DNA of 64,000 nucleotides from Mesorhizobium sp. LMG 17147 (lineage in GTDB: Bacteria; Pseudomonadota; Alphaproteobacteria; Rhizobiales; Rhizobiaceae): NCBI RefSeq assembly GCF_024297145.1, contig NZ_JANCTC010000007.1, forward strand, positions 62,001 through 126,000, read 5' to 3'. Below are positions 9,512 through 19,907 of this stretch, piece by piece. The notes under the pieces were generated by a model. It did not search any database. It saw only the letters and a program-made list of their open reading frames with translations, and was not told the DNA's origin. Both the position numbers and the translations under genes were made by a program. Within the stretch, counting starts at the first letter, position 1; every line of letters begins with the position of its first letter.

Positions 9512-10120
9512 ATGGATTTGTTGCGCCATAAAAGGACGGCCACAGGACCCGGCTTTCTCGACGACCAGTTCCTGATCGCCATGCCCGGCATGAAGGATGA
9601 CCGCTTCACGCGCTCTGTCATCTACATTTGCGCGCACAGCGACGAAGGCGCGATGGGGCTGATCATCAACCAGACGCAGCAGATGCTGTTTCCGGACCTG
9701 CTCGTGCAACTTGGCATCATGAATGAGATGGAGGCGATCCGTCTGCCGGCGCCGGCGCGCGACTTTGTCGTGCGCAATGGCGGACCGGTGGATCGCAGCC
9801 GCGGGTTCGTTCTACATTCGGGCGACTACCGGGTGGAATCCTCGCTCGCCGTGTCCGACGACGTCTGCCTGACCGCGACCGTCGACATTTTGCGCGCCAT
9901 CTCCTCCGGCCGCGGACCCCGGCGGGCGCTGATGGCTCTCGGGTATGCCGGCTGGGGTGCGGGCCAGCTTGAAAACGAGATCGCCGAGAATGGATGGCTG
10001 ACTTGCCCGGCAAGTGCCGAGCTTCTGTTCGACGCCGACATCGACCGCAAATACGACCGGATCCTTGCCTCGATCGGCATCGATCTCGCGCATCTCAGCC
10101 TGGCTGCCGGTCACGCCTGA
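9512..10120 (+). CDS. YqgE/AlgH family protein (UPF0301)
   Basis: A soluble protein of 202 residues. It has the family opening [14 protein letters not shown] with [21 protein letters not shown], the RNGGPVD motif, and the C-terminal [14 protein letters not shown] segment. The biochemical role of the family is not established. The ATG at 9512 was preferred over an upstream in-frame start at 9407 because the extra 35 residues are not family-like and the resulting length is typical. It is convergent with the GGDEF-EAL gene. Confidence 0.93.
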   Translation: MDLLRHKRTATGPGFLDDQFLIAMPGMKDDRFTRSVIYICAHSDEGAMGLIINQTQQMLFPDLLVQLGIMNEMEAIRLPAPARDFVVRNGGPVDRSRGFVLHSGDYRVESSLAVSDDVCLTATVDILRAISSGRGPRRALMALGYAGWGAGQLENEIAENGWLTCPASAELLFDADIDRKYDRILASIGIDLAHLSLAAGHA

Positions 10121-10145
10121 GCCCTCATCACGTCCCCGAAACTTG

Positions 10146-13034
10146 TCACGCTTGAGTGAGCGGATACTGTTCCTTCAGCGTCTTCAGCACCTGGTCGCCG
10201 GGCATCGGCGCGCCGAACATGAAGCTTTGCACGTATTCGCAGCCCATCTGCCGCAGCTCCAGCGCATCGCTTTCGTCCGAAATGCCTTCGGCAACGACCG
10301 ACAGGCCGAGCTCATGCGCCATGTTGACCATCGATTTGAGCAGCACCGCGCGTTTCGGCGTCGCGTCGTCCACGAAGCTCTTGTCGATCTTGATGGTGTC
10401 GAACGGAAAGCGCGTCAGATAGGCCAGCGATGAGTAGCCGGTGCCGAAATCATCCAGCGACAGGCCGATCCCAAGCTGCTTCAGCTTGGTCAGCACATGG
10501 GCGGTCTGCTCGGGATTGTCCATCACCAGCGATTCGGTGAGTTCGAGCCGGAAGCAGCGCGGTTTCAGGTTGGCTCGCGCGATCACCGAGCGGACGTCGC
10601 TGACCAGGTCGCGGCGGATGAGCTGACGGCTGGACAGATTGACCGAGACCGACAGCGGCGCATCGCCGATCTGCTTTTGCCATCCGGCCAGGTCTTCGGC
10701 AGCCTGCTGCATGGCGAACAGCCCAAGCTGCACGATCAGGCCGCAGTTTTCGGCAACCGGAATGAAATCCGCCGGCGGGATCATGCCGCGCCGCGGATGG
10801 TCCCAGCGCAGCAACGCTTCGAAGCCGGCAACGCTGCCGTCCTCCAGCCGCACGATCGGCTGATAGGCAAGCGTGAATTCGCGTCGCTCGATGGCGCGGC
10901 GCAGGTCGGACTCGAACTGCAGCCGGTCGGTGCCGACGGTGCGGAAGGCGGGCCGGAACGGCTCGATCCTGTCGCCGCCGAAGCGCTTGGCCTGATGCAT
11001 GGCAAGCTCGGCATCCTTGACCATGTCCTCGGCCGACGTCTGCGTGGACGTCCAGGTGATCAGCCCGATCGAAGCGGTCAGCACGATCTCGCGCTTGGCG
11101 AAGGTGATCGGGTTGTTGATGGCGTGCTTGATGGCATCGGCGATGGCCGCGATGCGAGCCGGATCCTGCTCCGACAAAAGCATCAGCGCGAACTGGTCGC
11201 CGGCAAAGCGCGACAGCGAATCCTTCGGCTTGAGCAGCCGGTGCAGCCGCCGCGCTATGGTCAAAAGGATGGTATCGCCGGCCGAGATGCCGAGCCCGTC
11301 ATTGACCTGCTTGAAGCGATCGATGTCGATGACGAAGACGGTCGGGCGCACCTTCTCTTCGGTGCGGGCGATCGAAATGATCGCCTCCAGCCGGTTCATG
11401 AACAGCTCGCGGTTGGGCAAGCCGGTCAGATTGTCGTGCACGGCGTCGTGCAGCAGCCGTTCCTCGGACTTCTTCTGCTCCGTCACATCGACCATGGTGC
11501 CGACGCAGCGGATGACCTCGCCGTCCGAGCCGATCACCGGCCGGGCGCGCAGCGCAAACCAGTGATAGTGCCCGTCGGCGCCGCGCAGGCGGAAGTTTTG
11601 CGACACCCGGCCACGCCGGTGCTCGAGCACCACGTCGAGCGTCGTGCGAAACGTGTCGCGGTCGTCGGCATGCAGCACCGGCAGCCAGTTGCGGGCGGGA
11701 CCGCCGAGACTGTTGGGAGCAAGGCCGAGCTGAATGCTGACGTCAGGACGAGTGACGACCCGGTCGCGCAGCACGTCCCAGTCCCACACAGTATCGCCCG
11801 ATCCGGCAACCGCCAGCGCCTGCCGCTCGAGATCGGAGAACAGGCCCTGGTGCAGGGCGCCGCCAGCAAAAGCGTGCTGCATCACCGTGAAGCCGATCAG
11901 CAGGATGATGAGGATCAGCCCGCCGCCCAGCGCCGGCTGGGCGATATCGTTGTCCAGCATGCCGGTGATCGCCATCCACGATCCGCATAGCCACAGCAGA
12001 ACCATCACCCAACTGGGCACGAGCATGATGGCGCGGTCGTAACCGCGGATACCGAGGAAGATGATCAGGCCGAGCCCGGTCAGTGCGGTGGCGGCGAAGG
12101 ACAGCCTGGCAATGCCGGCGGCAACCGCCGGATCGATGATGGCGACGCCGGCGATCAGCACCAGCCCGAGAATCCAGACCAGCGCGCCATAGCTGAAATG
12201 GCCGTGCCACCGGTTGAGGTTGAGATAGGCAAACAGGAACACCACGAAGGTCGCAGCAAGCGCCACCTCCGTTCCGGCGCGCCACATCTGCTCGTTGCCC
12301 GGGGATATTTCTATGATCTTGTTAAGAAAGCCGAAATCGACGCAGATATACGCAAGCACCGCCCAGGCAAGGGCCGCCGTCGCCGGGAACATCGAGGTCC
12401 CCTTGACGACGAAAAGAATGGTCAGGAACAGCGCCAGCAGGCCGGCGATGCCGATGACGATGCCACGAAACAGCGTGTAGGAATTGACCGAGTCCTTGTA
12501 AGATTCAGGATCCCACAGATAGACCTGCGGCAGCTTGGGCGAGGCGAGCTCGGCGATGAAGGTGATCACCGTTCCGGGGTTCAACGTCACCCGGAACACG
12601 TCGGCGTCGGGGCTGGTCTGGCGGTCGAGCGCAAAGCCTTCGCTGGGCGTGATCGCGGCGATACGGGTCGAGCCGAGATCCGGCCAGAACAGGCCGGAAT
12701 TCACCAACCGGAAATGCGGTGCGACAATGAGCCTGTCGAGCTGCTGGTCGGTGGTATTGGCGAGCGCGAACACCGCCCAGTCGCCGGTCGAGCGCGCGTC
12801 ATTGGCCTCGACCTCGATGCGCCGCACGATGCCGTCCGGGCCGGGTGCCGTCGAGACCTGGAAATTCTCGCCTTGGTTGCGGTAGATTGCGACGGCGCCC
12901 GAAAGGTCGAGCGCCACGTCGTCGCGGGCGATCTTGATCGGTTCGACCGCAAACGCCGACGATGCCGCGCAGAGCGTGACGATTGCCGCCAGCATAAAGG
13001 CAAGCAGCGACCCGTTGCGCAGAAAATTCGTCAA
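10146..13034 (-). CDS. Membrane-bound PAS-GGDEF-EAL cyclic-di-GMP enzyme with degenerate GGDEF
   Basis: A 962-residue signalling protein. In order: signal peptide (to about 30), periplasmic sensory domain resembling 7TMR-DISM extracellular domains (about 30-180), seven hydrophobic helices (about 185-395), a PAS/PAC domain (about 410-530), GGDEF (about 540-700) and EAL (about 715-950). The diguanylate cyclase motif reads AGDQF instead of GGDEF. The EAL domain keeps its key residues (FEALLRWDHP, NLSSRQL, RLELTES, DDFGTGYSSL, KIDKSFV, VVAEGI). I therefore infer a c-di-GMP phosphodiesterase whose GGDEF may be regulatory. Translation appears to start at a TTG (13034) behind a good AAAGGA site, three bases past the stop of the preceding acetyltransferase gene. 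Confidence 0.93.
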   Translation of the reverse strand: MTNFLRNGSLLAFMLAAIVTLCAASSAFAVEPIKIARDDVALDLSGAVAIYRNQGENFQVSTAPGPDGIVRRIEVEANDARSTGDWAVFALANTTDQQLDRLIVAPHFRLVNSGLFWPDLGSTRIAAITPSEGFALDRQTSPDADVFRVTLNPGTVITFIAELASPKLPQVYLWDPESYKDSVNSYTLFRGIVIGIAGLLALFLTILFVVKGTSMFPATAALAWAVLAYICVDFGFLNKIIEISPGNEQMWRAGTEVALAATFVVFLFAYLNLNRWHGHFSYGALVWILGLVLIAGVAIIDPAVAAGIARLSFAATALTGLGLIIFLGIRGYDRAIMLVPSWVMVLLWLCGSWMAITGMLDNDIAQPALGGGLILIILLIGFTVMQHAFAGGALHQGLFSDLERQALAVAGSGDTVWDWDVLRDRVVTRPDVSIQLGLAPNSLGGPARNWLPVLHADDRDTFRTTLDVVLEHRRGRVSQNFRLRGADGHYHWFALRARPVIGSDGEVIRCVGTMVDVTEQKKSEERLLHDAVHDNLTGLPNRELFMNRLEAIISIARTEEKVRPTVFVIDIDRFKQVNDGLGISAGDTILLTIARRLHRLLKPKDSLSRFAGDQFALMLLSEQDPARIAAIADAIKHAINNPITFAKREIVLTASIGLITWTSTQTSAEDMVKDAELAMHQAKRFGGDRIEPFRPAFRTVGTDRLQFESDLRRAIERREFTLAYQPIVRLEDGSVAGFEALLRWDHPRRGMIPPADFIPVAENCGLIVQLGLFAMQQAAEDLAGWQKQIGDAPLSVSVNLSSRQLIRRDLVSDVRSVIARANLKPRCFRLELTESLVMDNPEQTAHVLTKLKQLGIGLSLDDFGTGYSSLAYLTRFPFDTIKIDKSFVDDATPKRAVLLKSMVNMAHELGLSVVAEGISDESDALELRQMGCEYVQSFMFGAPMPGDQVLKTLKEQYPLTQA

Positions 13035-13037
13035 AAA

Positions 13038-13634
13038 TCAGTCCTTTGTTCCAACGCCCGGCGGATCGTCCGCGATTCGGGCGTATAGGTAATGGTCCTG
13101 CCAGATGCCGTTGATCCTGAGATAGGATCGTAGCAGTCCTTCGCGCCGGAATCCGGCTTTTTCAAGCACGCGGATCGACCGGGCATTATCGGGGATACAG
13201 GCAGCTTCGATCCGGTGCAACCGCAGCGTTTCGAAGGCAAAACGCGTCACCACCTTGACGGCATCGGTCATCAGGCCGCGTCCGCTGAACCGCTCGCCGA
13301 TCCAGTAGCCGATATGTCCGCTTTGGGCGACCCCGTGGCGGATATTGCCGAGGGTGATACCGCCGGCCAGCTTGCCGCTGCTTTTCTCGAAGATGAAGAA
13401 GGCGATCGCCGTCCCCTGCGCGTAGTCCTCGCGGTAGCGGCCGATACGGTGCCGCCACGCCGTGCGGTCGAGCTCGTCAGGCGTCCACCGCGGCTCCCAC
13501 GGCTCGAGGAAGGCGCGGCTTTCACTGCGCAACACCGACCACTCGCGATAGTCGTTGGTCAGCGGCACGCGCAGCGTGACCAGCTCGCCCTTCAGTGCCG
13601 GCAGGTCGCGGCGAAAGAAAGGGAGCGCGAACAC
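13038..13634 (-). CDS. GNAT acetyltransferase, RimJ/RimL type
   Basis: A 198-residue GNAT-fold acetyltransferase of the ribosomal-protein-alanine N-acetyltransferase class. It shows the ITLGNIRHG strand, the acetyl-CoA loop region HIGYWIGERFSGRGLMTDA and the C-terminal NARSIRVLEKAGFRREG signature. The true substrate may be a ribosomal protein N-terminus or another amine and cannot be read from sequence. The start is GTG 13634, which lies 15 bases after the stop of the M16 peptidase gene. Its TGA is followed after three bases by the TTG of the GGDEF-EAL gene, so the two are likely co-translated. Confidence 0.92.
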   Translation of the reverse strand: MFALPFFRRDLPALKGELVTLRVPLTNDYREWSVLRSESRAFLEPWEPRWTPDELDRTAWRHRIGRYREDYAQGTAIAFFIFEKSSGKLAGGITLGNIRHGVAQSGHIGYWIGERFSGRGLMTDAVKVVTRFAFETLRLHRIEAACIPDNARSIRVLEKAGFRREGLLRSYLRINGIWQDHYLYARIADDPPGVGTKD

Positions 13635-13649
13635 GATGCTCGAATGGGC

Positions 13650-14942
13650 TTAGACGGCAAGCTTACGGGCAGTGGTCTGCGTGCCCGAAAGCGAATCGAG
13701 GATCGCCTCATAGGGCGCGAGCGTACCCACCGGCCCGACAGCTGTAAGCGTCGGCTTGGTCGAAAAAAGCCGGGACGACAGATCCGTCAGCCGCTCGACG
13801 GTCAACGCCGACAGGCGCTCCATCAGCTCTTCCTTGGCGATCGGCCTGCCGAACAGAAGCAACTGCCTGGCGATCTGCGAGGCGCGGCTGGCCGGGCTCT
13901 CGGCCGACATGATCAGCCCGGCGCGGTATTGCGCCCGCGCCCGGTCGAGCTCCTCCTGCAGGATGTTTTCGCCGGCCTTTTGCAGCTCGTCGATGATCAC
14001 AGGCACCAGCTCGGCAATATCGCTTTGTCCGGTCGCGGCATGGACCCCGAAGACGCCGGTGTCGGAAAAACCCCAATGGAAGGCATAGACCGAATAGCAC
14101 AGCCCGCGTTTTTCGCGGACTTCCTGGAAAAGTCGCGACGACATGCCGCCGCCGAGGATCATCGACAGGACCTGGGAGGCATAGAAATCGCGGACGTGAT
14201 AGGCGCGGCCCTCGAAACCCAGCACGATCTGGGCGTCCATCAGGTCGCGGTCCTCGCGAAAATCGCCGCCGACATACTGCGCATATTGCGGGATGGTGCC
14301 GTCGGCGTTGCCGCGGAAGCTGCCGAGACGCTTTTCGACCTCCCGCACGAAATCGTCGTGCTTGATATCGCCGGCCGCCACCATCACCATATTCTCGGCG
14401 CCGTACTGTCGTTCGATGAAGTCGTGCAACTGCTTCGAAGTGAAGGATTTGACGGTTTCCGGCGTGCCGAGAATCGAGCGGCCGATAGTCTGGTGGCGAA
14501 AGGCGGTCTCGGTAAAGTGATCGAAAACGACGTCGTCGGGCGTATCGTGCGCGGCGCCGATCTCCTGCAGAATCACATGCTGCTCTCGTTCCAACTCCTG
14601 CGGATCGAATTCGGATTCCTGCAGGATGTCGGAAAGAATATCGACCGCCAGCGGCACGTCGTCGCTCAGAACTCTTGCATAATAGGAGGTCGTCTCGACG
14701 CTGGTGGCGGCATTGATCTCGCCGCCGACGTCCTCGATCTCCGAGGCAATCTCGAAGGCGCTTCGCCGCCTGGTGCCCTTGAAAGCCATGTGCTCGAGCA
14801 AGTGCGCCATTCCGTGCTCTTCGTCACGCTCGTTGCGTGCGCCCGACTTGACCCAGGCGCCAAGGGCAACAGATTCGAGGCTTGGAAGGGTTTCGGTGGC
14901 GACTGTCAGGCCGTTCGACAGACGGCTTACCTCAACACCCAT
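13650..14942 (-). CDS. M16 family zinc peptidase (mitochondrial-processing-peptidase-like)
   Basis: A 430-residue peptidase with the inverted zinc motif HLLEH (in MAHLLEHMAFKG, residues near 46-58) and the distal Glu expected about 75 residues later. The C-terminal half contains the second M16 domain, including the GLCYSVYAFH segment that lines the cavity. The family degrades peptides and is the bacterial ancestor of mitochondrial processing peptidase. The ATG at 14942 gives the conserved N-terminus; the longer frame runs into thrC. It follows thrC by 14 bases, the usual alphaproteobacterial order. Confidence 0.95.
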   Translation of the reverse strand: MGVEVSRLSNGLTVATETLPSLESVALGAWVKSGARNERDEEHGMAHLLEHMAFKGTRRRSAFEIASEIEDVGGEINAATSVETTSYYARVLSDDVPLAVDILSDILQESEFDPQELEREQHVILQEIGAAHDTPDDVVFDHFTETAFRHQTIGRSILGTPETVKSFTSKQLHDFIERQYGAENMVMVAAGDIKHDDFVREVEKRLGSFRGNADGTIPQYAQYVGGDFREDRDLMDAQIVLGFEGRAYHVRDFYASQVLSMILGGGMSSRLFQEVREKRGLCYSVYAFHWGFSDTGVFGVHAATGQSDIAELVPVIIDELQKAGENILQEELDRARAQYRAGLIMSAESPASRASQIARQLLLFGRPIAKEELMERLSALTVERLTDLSSRLFSTKPTLTAVGPVGTLAPYEAILDSLSGTQTTARKLAV

Positions 14943-14956
14943 ATGGCAATTACTCC

Positions 14957-16354
14957 CTAACGCGCCGCCCGCGTGTGGCGGCCGAGATAATCTTCCACCA
15001 TTTTCAGGTCGGATGGAAGTACCGTGTATTTTTCCTCGGCGCTCATCAACCCGCCTAGCCATGCAGGCAGGGCAGGCGACACGCCGCTGGCGGCTTCGAC
15101 GGCGGCGGGAAACTTTGCCGGGTGCGCAGTGCCCAGCACCACCATCGGCACCTCACCCGCAGCCTTGCCGGCGGCCACATGCACGGCCGCGGCCGTATGC
15201 GGGTCGAGCAGATAGCCGCTCGCCGCTAGTGTGGTGCGGATGGTGGCGGCGACCTCGTCCATGGTGGCGCGGCCGGCGTCGAATTCGGAGCGGATCTTGG
15301 CGATTTCGCCAGCCTCGATGGTGAAGGCGCCGGACTGCTTGAGCCCGTTCATGTAGCGCCGCACGGTCGAGGCATCGCGGCCGGACGCTTCGAACAGCAA
15401 GCGTTCGAAGTTCGAAGACACCTGGATGTCCATCGAGGGCGACGTAGTCGAAAAAACCCCCTTCATGCGGTATTCGCCGGTCGCCAGCGTGCGCGCCAGA
15501 ATATCGTTGTCGTTGGTGGCGATGATCAGCCGTTCGATCGGCAGCCCCATCTTCTTGGCGGCATAGCCGGCAAAGATGTCGCCGAAATTGCCGGTCGGCA
15601 CGGTGAAGGAAACCGGTCTGTCGGGCGCGCCGAGCGACAGCGCGGAGGAGAAATAATAGACGATCTGGGCCATGATGCGGGCCCAGTTGATCGAATTGAC
15701 GCCCGACAGCGATACCCGGTCGCGAAAACCGTGGTCGTTGAACATGTCCTTCACCAGGCTCTGGCAGTCATCGAAATTACCTTCGATCGCCAACGCATGG
15801 ACGTTTGCGGCGGTCGAGGTCGTCATCTGCCGCTGCTGTACCGGCGAGACGCGGCCATGCGGGAAAAGCACGAAGATGTCGGTGCGGTTGCGCCCGGCAA
15901 AGGCATCGATGGCGGCCCCTCCGGTGTCGCCGGAGGTGGCGCCGACAATGGTGGCGCGCTGGTCGCGCTCGGCCAGCACATGGTCCATCAGCCGCGCAAG
16001 AAGCTGCATCGCCACGTCCTTGAACGCGAGCGTCGGGCCGTGGAAGAGCTCGAGCACGAAGCTGTTCGGCCCGGTCTGCACCAGCGGGCAGACGGCCTCA
16101 TGGCGGAAGCTCGCATAGGCTTCGCGCACCAGCCGTTCGAACACCGGCGCCGCGATCTCGCCGCCGAGGAACGGCGACAGCACCCGGATGGCAAGATCGG
16201 GATAGGCAAGGCCGCGCATGGCGCGGATCTCGGCTGCGGAAAAATGCGGCCAGGCGCTCGGCAGGTAGAGCCCTCCGTCGCGCGCCAGTCCGGCCAGCAC
16301 GGCGTCGGAAAATCCAAGCGCGGGCACTTCCCCGCGGGTACTCACATATTGCAT
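14957..16354 (-). CDS. thrC: Threonine synthase
   Basis: A pyridoxal-phosphate enzyme that converts O-phosphohomoserine to threonine. The 465-residue length and the N-terminus MQYVSTRGEVPALGF match the longer ThrC type of proteobacteria and fungi. The PLP lysine is in GPTLAFKDVAMQLL (about residue 112), and the phosphate-binding VGATSGDTGGAA loop follows. Start is the ATG at 16354; a GTG two codons upstream at 16360 is possible but gives a less typical N-terminus. It precedes the M16 peptidase gene. Confidence 0.97.
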   Translation of the reverse strand: MQYVSTRGEVPALGFSDAVLAGLARDGGLYLPSAWPHFSAAEIRAMRGLAYPDLAIRVLSPFLGGEIAAPVFERLVREAYASFRHEAVCPLVQTGPNSFVLELFHGPTLAFKDVAMQLLARLMDHVLAERDQRATIVGATSGDTGGAAIDAFAGRNRTDIFVLFPHGRVSPVQQRQMTTSTAANVHALAIEGNFDDCQSLVKDMFNDHGFRDRVSLSGVNSINWARIMAQIVYYFSSALSLGAPDRPVSFTVPTGNFGDIFAGYAAKKMGLPIERLIIATNDNDILARTLATGEYRMKGVFSTTSPSMDIQVSSNFERLLFEASGRDASTVRRYMNGLKQSGAFTIEAGEIAKIRSEFDAGRATMDEVAATIRTTLAASGYLLDPHTAAAVHVAAGKAAGEVPMVVLGTAHPAKFPAAVEAASGVSPALPAWLGGLMSAEEKYTVLPSDLKMVEDYLGRHTRAAR

Positions 16355-16482
16355 CGTCACGTTTCCATTGCTGCCGGGAATTTTGGCCCGCCGCGAGGTG
16401 GTGGATTTCTGCGCGGGCTCAGTCGCATTTTTGCCGCGCGGTTGATATACGTCACCGGCTTTGCGAGAGGGAAGTGCAGTTC

Positions 16483-17181
16483 ATGGCGTTTCATTCATTC
16501 AACGGTCGTTTTGTCGCGGGTCTGGGGCTCGCCGGCTTTATGCTTGCCGCCGCAGGCTGCCAATCGAGCGACAATGGTATTCTCGGCTTCGGCAAGAAGG
16601 ACACGACGCCGCCACCGCCACCCGATCCCAAGGTGCTTTCCAGCCAGCTGCAGGCCTATTGCCCGAAAGTGACGTTGCGTGACGGCACCGCCTTCTTCAA
16701 TACCTACGCCAAGAGCGGTCCGAAGCCGAAGAAAAAAACCGATGTCCCCGCCGAGGAAGCCGCCCAGCCGGCAACGGACGCGGCTGGCGTCGATCAGCCG
16801 GACGATTCCGCCAAGATCATCTATCAGGCTTCGATCACCGATGTGACCCGCGACTGCAGCCGCGCCAACGGCTCCTTGTCGATGAAGATAGCCGTCGCCG
16901 GCAAGGTCGTGCCTGGCCCGATGTTCACCCCCGGGACCATCACCATGCCGATCCGCATCGCGGTGATGCACGGCACCGAAGTTCTCTATTCGCAGCTTCA
17001 CTCCTATCAGGTCCAGGTTACCGATCCTTCGAGTGCCACGCAGTTCGTCTTCACCGATTCCAACGTCGTCGTTCCGGAGCCGACGGCGAAGGACTACCAG
17101 GCATATGCCGGGTATGACGAGGGCGCCCCGAGAGTAGCGACAGACAAGCCGAGGAAGAAGAAAGCCGCCGCGACCAACTAA
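16483..17181 (+). CDS. Putative lipoprotein of unknown function
   Basis: A 232-residue protein with a lipoprotein signal: a basic N-terminus, a hydrophobic stretch and a lipobox AAAGC ending at about residue 24. After the lipid-anchor Cys it has a low-complexity Pro/Lys linker, then a domain with two further Cys and beta-rich character, and a Lys/Ala-rich tail. I do not recognise the family with certainty; similar lipoproteins occur at this locus in rhizobia. The ATG at 16483 follows a GAGAGGGA ribosome site; the GTG at 16474 is less likely. It is divergent from thrC. Confidence 0.85.
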   Translation: MAFHSFNGRFVAGLGLAGFMLAAAGCQSSDNGILGFGKKDTTPPPPPDPKVLSSQLQAYCPKVTLRDGTAFFNTYAKSGPKPKKKTDVPAEEAAQPATDAAGVDQPDDSAKIIYQASITDVTRDCSRANGSLSMKIAVAGKVVPGPMFTPGTITMPIRIAVMHGTEVLYSQLHSYQVQVTDPSSATQFVFTDSNVVVPEPTAKDYQAYAGYDEGAPRVATDKPRKKKAAATN

Positions 17182-17219
17182 GCCGCTGCATTCGCGCTAC
17201 GGCGGCTGGAGGCGGCCTC

Positions 17220-17909
17220 TCACGCGTCCGCCGACCATTCCGACAGCGCGGCGATCACGCTTTTCAGTTCCGCCCAGCGGCGGATGACCGTTTCCGCGCC
17301 GGCCTCGGTCAGCGCATCGGCGTGGCCGGGATAGCTGTGCGCCGCGCCGGTAAAGCCGATGACGCGCATTCCCGCCGTCTTGGCGCCGGTGACGCCATGC
17401 ACCGAATCCTCGATGACAAAGGTGTTCGCCGGATCGGCCTTGAGCTTTTCCGCGGCGAACCGAAACACGTCCGGCGCCGGCTTGGTTTTCCCGGTCGGGG
17501 TTTCCAGCGAGGAAAAGATCCGGCCGGCAAAGAACGGCAAAAGCTGCACCTTCTCCAGCATGAATTCGATCCGCTCAGAACGCGAATTCGAACAGACGCA
17601 GCGCGGCACTGCTACCGCGGCGACAGCTTCGTGCGCTCCGTCAATGGCACGCACGTCGCTGCGCAGCCTACGATCGACAAGCTGTTCCTCCTTGTCGATC
17701 AGCGAGGCCTGGAACGGGATCCGGGACTTTTCCTCGACCCGCATCATGATGTCCTTGAAAGTCAGCCCGGCATAGACCTCGGAAATCTCCTCGGCCGATA
17801 TTTCGTAGCCAGCCGAAGTCAAAAGCTCGGCATCGATACGCGCGGCGATGATTTCGGAATCGACGAGCACGCCGTCGCAATCGAAGATGACAAGATCTGG
17901 CTGGGGCAT
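17220..17909 (-). CDS. HAD-superfamily hydrolase, beta-phosphoglucomutase/GS-like
   Basis: A 229-residue cytoplasmic phosphatase of HAD subfamily IA. Motif I is VIFDCDGVLVDSE (nucleophile Asp and acid/base Asp near residues 9-11). Motif II is the VCSNSRSER segment, motif III is the Lys in GKTKPAPDVF, and motif IV is VIEDSVHGVTGA. Substrate cannot be assigned from sequence; the family includes phosphoglycolate, sugar-phosphate and riboflavin-pathway phosphatases. The ATG at 17909 gives the normal N-terminus. It is divergent from ccrM with a 179-base gap. Confidence 0.92.
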   Translation of the reverse strand: MPQPDLVIFDCDGVLVDSEIIAARIDAELLTSAGYEISAEEISEVYAGLTFKDIMMRVEEKSRIPFQASLIDKEEQLVDRRLRSDVRAIDGAHEAVAAVAVPRCVCSNSRSERIEFMLEKVQLLPFFAGRIFSSLETPTGKTKPAPDVFRFAAEKLKADPANTFVIEDSVHGVTGAKTAGMRVIGFTGAAHSYPGHADALTEAGAETVIRRWAELKSVIAALSEWSADA

Positions 17910-18061
17910 GGTGATCCGGGAAGCGGGACGAGGGGAATGCCGAGAGCCTTTGGTCAAAACGGCTCAGGCGGCGCGGCATACACCAACAGGCCGGGCTTCG
18001 CAAATTCGGCGTGCTGCTTCACTGAATATTTACGCTGATCGGTAACCATAACGGACAGTAA

Positions 18062-19222
<1,161 letters not shown>

Positions 19223-19284
19223 GGCTCCGAGTTGCGATAGATCGGTTATGCCAAGGCTCACCCAACCTCTGGAAGCGATTCAAA

Positions 19285-19896
19285 TCACACTTTGATCCCA
19301 AGGCGCTCAAGGTCCGCCCTGAGCGTCTTTGCGTCGGTGAACAGCACAGCCTGCCAACCGGCCGCCTTGGCGCCGTCGACATTCTTCTGGCTGTCGTCGA
19401 TGAACAGCGTGGCTGCCGGATCGAGGCCGAACGCGGCGACGTGGTGATCGTAGATGGCGCGATCCGGCTTGATCTGGCGGATGTCGCCCGACACGGTCAC
19501 GCCGCGCGGCCTATTGAGGAAATCGAACCGCTCACGGGCCTCGGCAAGCGTATCGGCCGCGAAATTGGTCAGCATCGTCACGTCGTGGCCGCTCTCGATC
19601 AGCCCGATCATGATCGCGACGCTGTCCTCATAGGCATGAGGCACCATCTCGTGCCAGTGCCGGCGGAAATTGCGGATGTTTTCGGCATGGTCGGGATATT
19701 GAGCGATTGCCAGCGCTTCGGCCTCTTCCCAGCTGCGGCCGCGGTCCTGCTCGATGTTCCAGTCGTGCGTGCAGACATTTTCGAAGAACCATTTCCGTTC
19801 GTCGGGATCGGGGATCAAGCGGCTGAAGGGCAGGTTCGGATCATAGTGGATCAGCACTTTGCCGATGTCGAAAACGATGTGGCGGATTTCGGACAT
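19285..19896 (-). CDS. HAD-superfamily hydrolase, subfamily IA (YihX-like)
   Basis: A 203-residue phosphatase. Motif I is IVFDIGKVLIHYDP (the nucleophile Asp is present, and the usual second Asp is replaced by Gly-Lys in the DIGKVL form seen in YihX-type proteins). Motif II is MLTNFAADT, motif III the Lys in IKPDRAIYDHH, and motif IV LFIDDSQKNVDGA. The fold resembles glucose-1-phosphate phosphatases, but the substrate is unknown. ATG 19896 follows an AGAGAGAAG ribosome site. It is 11 bases downstream of mutY and probably co-transcribed. Confidence 0.92.
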   Translation of the reverse strand: MSEIRHIVFDIGKVLIHYDPNLPFSRLIPDPDERKWFFENVCTHDWNIEQDRGRSWEEAEALAIAQYPDHAENIRNFRRHWHEMVPHAYEDSVAIMIGLIESGHDVTMLTNFAADTLAEARERFDFLNRPRGVTVSGDIRQIKPDRAIYDHHVAAFGLDPAATLFIDDSQKNVDGAKAAGWQAVLFTDAKTLRADLERLGIKV

Positions 19897-19907
19897 TCTT
19901 CTCTCTT

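Noticed and set aside
10497..11990. Open frame of 497 codons antisense to the GGDEF-EAL gene
   Set aside because: The sense strand has all motifs of PAS, GGDEF and EAL domains; the antisense product has no recognisable fold.
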